Below are positions 5,105 through 7,410 of a stretch of DNA of 7,410 bases, piece after piece. How positions within the stretch are numbered: position 1 is the stretch's first letter; each line of letters opens with the position of its first letter. Origin of the DNA: Pseudomonadota bacterium (lineage in GTDB: Bacteria > Pseudomonadota > Gammaproteobacteria > Xanthomonadales > Rhodanobacteraceae). Made by a program: the position numbers and the translations under genes. The notes beneath the pieces were generated by a model. That model searched no databases. It had not been told where the DNA came from and saw only the letters and a program-made list of their open reading frames with translations. The DNA lies in contig JAJXTX010000062.1 in assembly GCA_021783385.1 (NCBI GenBank), forward strand, positions 1-7,410. The letters are read 5' to 3'.

Positions 5105-6856
5105 TCAGCTCTCGCCGCCGCGCTTTTCCACCACATGCAGCCGGGCAGGGGTTGCGCCGGGCGCCGTCTTGGCCACCGAATACAGGCAGACCCGGTTGCG
5201 GCCGTTGACCTTGGCGGTATACATGGCCTGGTCGGCGCGCTCGACCAGCGAGGCCACGTCATCGCCGTCGCGGCGCATGGCCACACCGATGCTGATGCTG
5301 AGCACCAGCGACGCATCGTCGCCCGCGGGAATCTCCAGCCGGTGCACGCGCCGGCACAGCCGGGTTGCGACCTGCATGGCCTGCTCCACCTGGGTGCCGT
5401 CGAGCAGCGCGACAAACTCCTCGCCGCCGTAGCGTCCGAACAGGTCGGAGGGCCGCAACTCGTGCGCCAGCGCCTTGGCCACCGCCACCAGTGCGCGGTC
5501 GCCGGCGCTGTGGCCCTGGCGATCATTGAGCAGCTTGAAGTGATCGAGATCGAGAAACAGCACGGCGATCGGTCGCGGTGGTCCGCTGGCCAGCAGCACG
5601 CTGGCGCGCTCGCTCCAGCCGCGACGGTTGTAGACCTCGGTGAGCGCGTCGTGGTCGGCCAGTATGCGCACCACGTCCCGATCCTGCCGCAGGCGCAGGG
5701 CACGATCGGCCAGGCCCAGCGACAGCACGATCGCCTCGAACGCGCCGCCGGCGAGGCTGGCATCGTTGAGCCAGGTGAGTTCGGGCAGGGCGCCATTCGC
5801 CTGCGCACTGGTCAGCGCGGTCAGCAGCAGCAGCGGCGTCCAGCCGGCGAGGAAAAACCAGGCCTGACGCGAGCCGCGCACGCCGGCCACGATGGCAGCC
5901 ACCAGCAGCAGCGCCGCGCCCAGCATCAGCAGCGGATTGAGCAGCGCCTGCGCCACTTCCACCAGCAACGGCACCTGGCTCAGGCGCATCAGCACCAGCT
6001 GGATCATGCCCACCGCCAGCGCGATCACCGGCACCCGCAGCAGCGGCGCGTAACGGTGCAGCTCGCAGAACCGCATCATGAAAAGTGACGCGAAGGCCAC
6101 CGACAGCGCGATTGCCATGGTGGCGCTGGCCAGCGCCATGCCGCTCAGCCATTGCCAGTCCAGCGGATGAAAGACGAAGCCGGTCTGCACGCCCTGGATC
6201 AGCATGTAGCAAAGGATGTAACCCGCGTACCAGGCGTAGGTGACATCGCGCAGCATCAGCGCAAAGCACAGCGCCATCAGCACCATCGCCAGCATCGCCG
6301 CCAGACAGGCGCTGGCCAGCGTCAGCCAATACGCATCCTGCTGCAGATAGGCATTCCATGACTGCAGCTCAAAGCGCACCGGTGCGCTCAGCGTCGATGA
6401 CGGCTCGAAGCGCAGCAGGATCGGCGCCGAGCCTGCCATCGCGGCCGGCACCCGCCACGCGAGGCGACCGTGGCCGTGCGCCGGCGCGCTGAAATCATCC
6501 AGCGCCAGCGACTGCGGCTGGCCGGGTCCGAACACGGTCACCGTGCCCAGCGGCGGCGGATAGATCGTCAGCACGCGCTCGCCGTTGTCCCACGGCGGCT
6601 GCGGTGCGATCACCACCCACGCGCCCGCCGCGACGACCGGGAAACGCTGCAGCACGGACGGGTCGAATGACTTCAGCCGGCCGAGGCGGTAGTCGTGCAT
6701 CACCGCCTGGCTGGTGTCGCCGGGGCGCACATCGCGCCACGCGCCATTCAGCGGAGTGGCCGCCTGCACGGTGCCCAGACAAAACAGGCCGAGCACACAG
6801 CCGAGCCATGATCGCCAGTGGCGACCGCGCTCGTTGCATGTGATCAGCGTACCCAT
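5105..6856 (-). CDS. Membrane diguanylate cyclase with 7TMR-DISM-type sensor and GGDEF domain
   Basis: This 583-residue protein makes cyclic di-GMP from two GTP, the second messenger for biofilm and motility switching. Residues 1-32 form a signal peptide ending VQA, with likely cleavage before A33. A periplasmic beta-rich domain (about 33-172) follows, then seven membrane helices (about 178-202, 205-227, 236-262, 271-291, 298-327, 331-351, 365-385). This is the 7TMR-DISM layout, in which a periplasmic ligand-sensing domain controls a cytoplasmic enzyme. The GGDEF domain (about 398-560) looks active: LDLDHFKLLND (435-445) supplies the metal aspartates, HSAGD (449-453) follows, and the catalytic loop is GGEEF at 477-481. 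RPSD (468-471), five residues before that loop, is the RxxD inhibitory site, so product feedback is expected. A 23-residue basic tail follows. The start at 6856 has AGGGG 9 bases upstream. The gene is convergent with the E1 gene; no EAL domain is present, and ligand and target are unknown. Confidence 0.93.
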   Translation of the reverse strand: MGTLITCNERGRHWRSWLGCVLGLFCLGTVQAATPLNGAWRDVRPGDTSQAVMHDYRLGRLKSFDPSVLQRFPVVAAGAWVVIAPQPPWDNGERVLTIYPPPLGTVTVFGPGQPQSLALDDFSAPAHGHGRLAWRVPAAMAGSAPILLRFEPSSTLSAPVRFELQSWNAYLQQDAYWLTLASACLAAMLAMVLMALCFALMLRDVTYAWYAGYILCYMLIQGVQTGFVFHPLDWQWLSGMALASATMAIALSVAFASLFMMRFCELHRYAPLLRVPVIALAVGMIQLVLMRLSQVPLLVEVAQALLNPLLMLGAALLLVAAIVAGVRGSRQAWFFLAGWTPLLLLTALTSAQANGALPELTWLNDASLAGGAFEAIVLSLGLADRALRLRQDRDVVRILADHDALTEVYNRRGWSERASVLLASGPPRPIAVLFLDLDHFKLLNDRQGHSAGDRALVAVAKALAHELRPSDLFGRYGGEEFVALLDGTQVEQAMQVATRLCRRVHRLEIPAGDDASLVLSISIGVAMRRDGDDVASLVERADQAMYTAKVNGRNRVCLYSVAKTAPGATPARLHVVEKRGGES

Positions 6857-6872
6857 AGTCCGTTGCCCCTGT

Positions 6873-6898
6873 CCTTATCCACACTGTCGAACCTTATC
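6873..6898 (-). promoter_or_regulatory. Direct repeat GATAAGG upstream of the diguanylate cyclase start
   Basis: GATAAGG occurs twice on the minus strand (plus coordinates 6873-6879 and 6892-6898), 19 bases apart, close to two helical turns. The nearer copy is 17 bases before the cyclase ATG. This could be a regulator site, or one copy could act as a -10 box, but no matching -35 box was found. Confidence 0.2.
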
Positions 6899-7064
6899 GC
6901 GGACCGGAAGTGAACGATGCGTGGATCCGTGATGCGCGGCGCCGATGCGCGCAGGCGGACATCGGCCGCCAGTGGCTGCCCGTCCACGCGTCCCATGCAT
7001 GTACCTCGCTGCCGCGCGGCGTGCTGCTCCCGACGGCCACGGCTGCCTCGCCATCGTTGCGTGA

Positions 7065-7094
7065 CTTTGTGCCAGCCTGGTGACTATCACAAAG
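7065..7094. repeat. Inverted repeat CTTTGTG/CACAAAG
   Basis: CTTTGTG (7065-7071) and CACAAAG (7088-7094) are perfect inverted 7-mers separated by 16 bases. The spacer contains GTGACTATCAC, itself a 4+4 inverted repeat. It could be an operator or an RNA hairpin; the spacing does not fit a standard CRP/Clp site. Confidence 0.3.
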
Positions 7095-7119
7095 CAAAGC
7101 ACGGGTCGTGCCAAGAGGC

Positions 7120-7137
7120 GCAGGGAAGCTTCCCTGC
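7120..7137. promoter_or_regulatory. 18-bp perfect palindrome, candidate operator
   Basis: GCAGGGAAGCTTCCCTGC is a perfect palindrome with no spacer. It lies about 265 bases upstream of the cyclase start, 26 bases beyond the CTTTGTG inverted repeat. A spacerless dyad of this length suits a dimeric regulator better than a terminator. No regulator is identified. Confidence 0.35.
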
Positions 7138-7297
7138 AGCGCGCAAGCCGTGTGCGGGCCTGCCGTACCACCCACCGGCTCCAGCCCACGCGCCCGGCGG
7201 CCTGCCGATGCCGTTGAAGCTTGACGCGAATGGTCAGCCCGGCTGCCCGGCGTTCAGGGCATCGCACTTCGACCGTGCCCGCGCCTGCCTGTCGGCA

Positions 7298-7318
7298 CCT
7301 GCTCCCGGCGGGAGAAGG
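7298..7318 (-). repeat. Diverged copy of the CCTTCTCCC hairpin repeat, 3' of the gene at the right edge
   Basis: On the minus strand this reads CCTTCTCCC, GCC, GGGAGCAGG: a 9-bp stem with one mismatch and a three-base loop. The left arm is identical to hairpin A after gcdH (1985-2005), and TGCC follows in both. It begins 25 bases after the stop of the minus-strand gene at 7344. Without a T-run, its role as a terminator is uncertain. Confidence 0.55.
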
Positions 7319-7343
7319 GTCCGTATCGTGAATGCGCGGGGGA

Positions 7344-7410
7344 TCAACCCGGCCGCTGCGCGCCGAGCAGCACCAGCACTTCCTGCGCGCTGCGCAGGCG
7401 CTCGCTGGCG
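7344..7410 (-). CDS. C-terminal 21 residues of an unidentified protein
   Basis: The minus strand reads ASERLRSAQEVLVLLG, then AQRPG and a TGA at 7346-7344. Only the end of the gene is in the window. The pattern R-L-x-S-A-x-E-V-L-x-L-L resembles the last helix of serine/threonine protein kinase domains (subdomain XI), but 21 residues cannot establish this. Bias and composition look like real coding sequence, and a hairpin repeat lies shortly after the stop. Confidence 0.5.
   Translation of the reverse strand, partial: ASERLRSAQEVLVLLGAQRPG

Larger units (their letters stand above)
6857..7343. other. 487-bp intergenic region without a convincing gene
   Basis: Open frames exist on both strands (for example minus 7267-6875 and 7175-6894, and a plus frame from 7208 to the edge). 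Their translations are rich in R, A, H and C, lack family motifs and have no good ribosome sites. The stretch holds a direct repeat of CCTTATC, an inverted repeat, an 18-bp palindrome and a hairpin repeat, listed separately. No clear sigma-70 promoter for the cyclase gene was found. Confidence 0.5.

Noticed and set aside
5135..6088. Plus-strand open frame opposite the diguanylate cyclase
   Set aside because: Q/H/R-rich shadow of the GGDEF and membrane domains encoded on the minus strand.
7080..7090. Possible CRP/Clp binding site (GTGA...TCAC)
   Set aside because: The half-sites are separated by 3 bases, not the 6 of the CRP/Clp consensus.
6875..7267. Minus-strand frames (130 and 93 codons) in the right intergenic region
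   Set aside because: No family resemblance, no clear ribosome site and R/A-rich composition; they overlap each other and the palindromes.
7208..7410. Plus-strand frame from ATG 7208 open to the window edge
   Set aside because: It runs through the hairpin repeat and is antisense to the more protein-like C-terminus at 7344-7410; no ribosome site seen.
1..7410. CRISPR array, tRNA/rRNA, prophage, transposase or defence module
   Set aside because: No regularly spaced repeats, tRNA-like cloverleaf, integrase or transposase motifs, or known defence domains were found on either strand.

Overview
The window is very GC-rich double-stranded bacterial DNA with dense coding and strong third-position G/C bias. 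Gene content and small repeats suggest a gammaproteobacterium of the Xanthomonadales, probably Rhodanobacteraceae (Rhodanobacter/Dyella-like). The reasons are the GCTACAAT-type promoter box, a GTAG-headed REP pair of the Stenotrophomonas/Pseudomonas type, and the CCTTCTCCC/GGGAGAAGG hairpin repeats. This is an inference from pattern; no database search was possible.

Layout. (1) 1-631, minus: first 210 residues of an EamA/DMT-family transporter, cut by the window edge. (2) 632-806: divergent intergenic region with a good promoter for the next gene. (3) 807-1976, plus: glutaryl-CoA dehydrogenase (gcdH), with substrate and catalytic residues intact. (4) 1977-2107: compound hairpin repeat. (5) 2108-2173, plus: a 21-codon GTG-start reading frame with an excellent ribosome binding site. 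It resembles the start of a GNAT acetyltransferase and overlaps the next start codon. (6) 2170-2685, plus: small nucleotidyltransferase-fold protein whose stop codon lies inside a REP repeat. (7) 2682-2756: inverted pair of REP units. (8) 2793-5078, plus: single-chain E1 (alpha and beta fused) of a 2-oxoacid dehydrogenase complex. (9) 5105-6856, minus, convergent with the E1 gene: membrane diguanylate cyclase with a signal peptide, periplasmic domain, seven-helix membrane domain and active GGEEF domain. (10) 6857-7343: 487 bp without a convincing gene, holding an 18-bp perfect palindrome, an inverted repeat and a second copy of the hairpin repeat. (11) 7344-7410, minus: last 21 residues of another protein.

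How the genes work together. gcdH oxidises and decarboxylates glutaryl-CoA (lysine/tryptophan breakdown) to crotonyl-CoA. The fused E1 decarboxylates a 2-oxoacid on thiamine diphosphate and would need E2 and E3 partners encoded elsewhere. Both belong to acyl-CoA catabolism, but nothing here proves a shared pathway. The diguanylate cyclase is a separate signalling gene. I see no defence, CRISPR, phage or transposase module. The window is mostly ordinary core genome. Its more interesting features are the small repeats and the gene remnant between the main genes.
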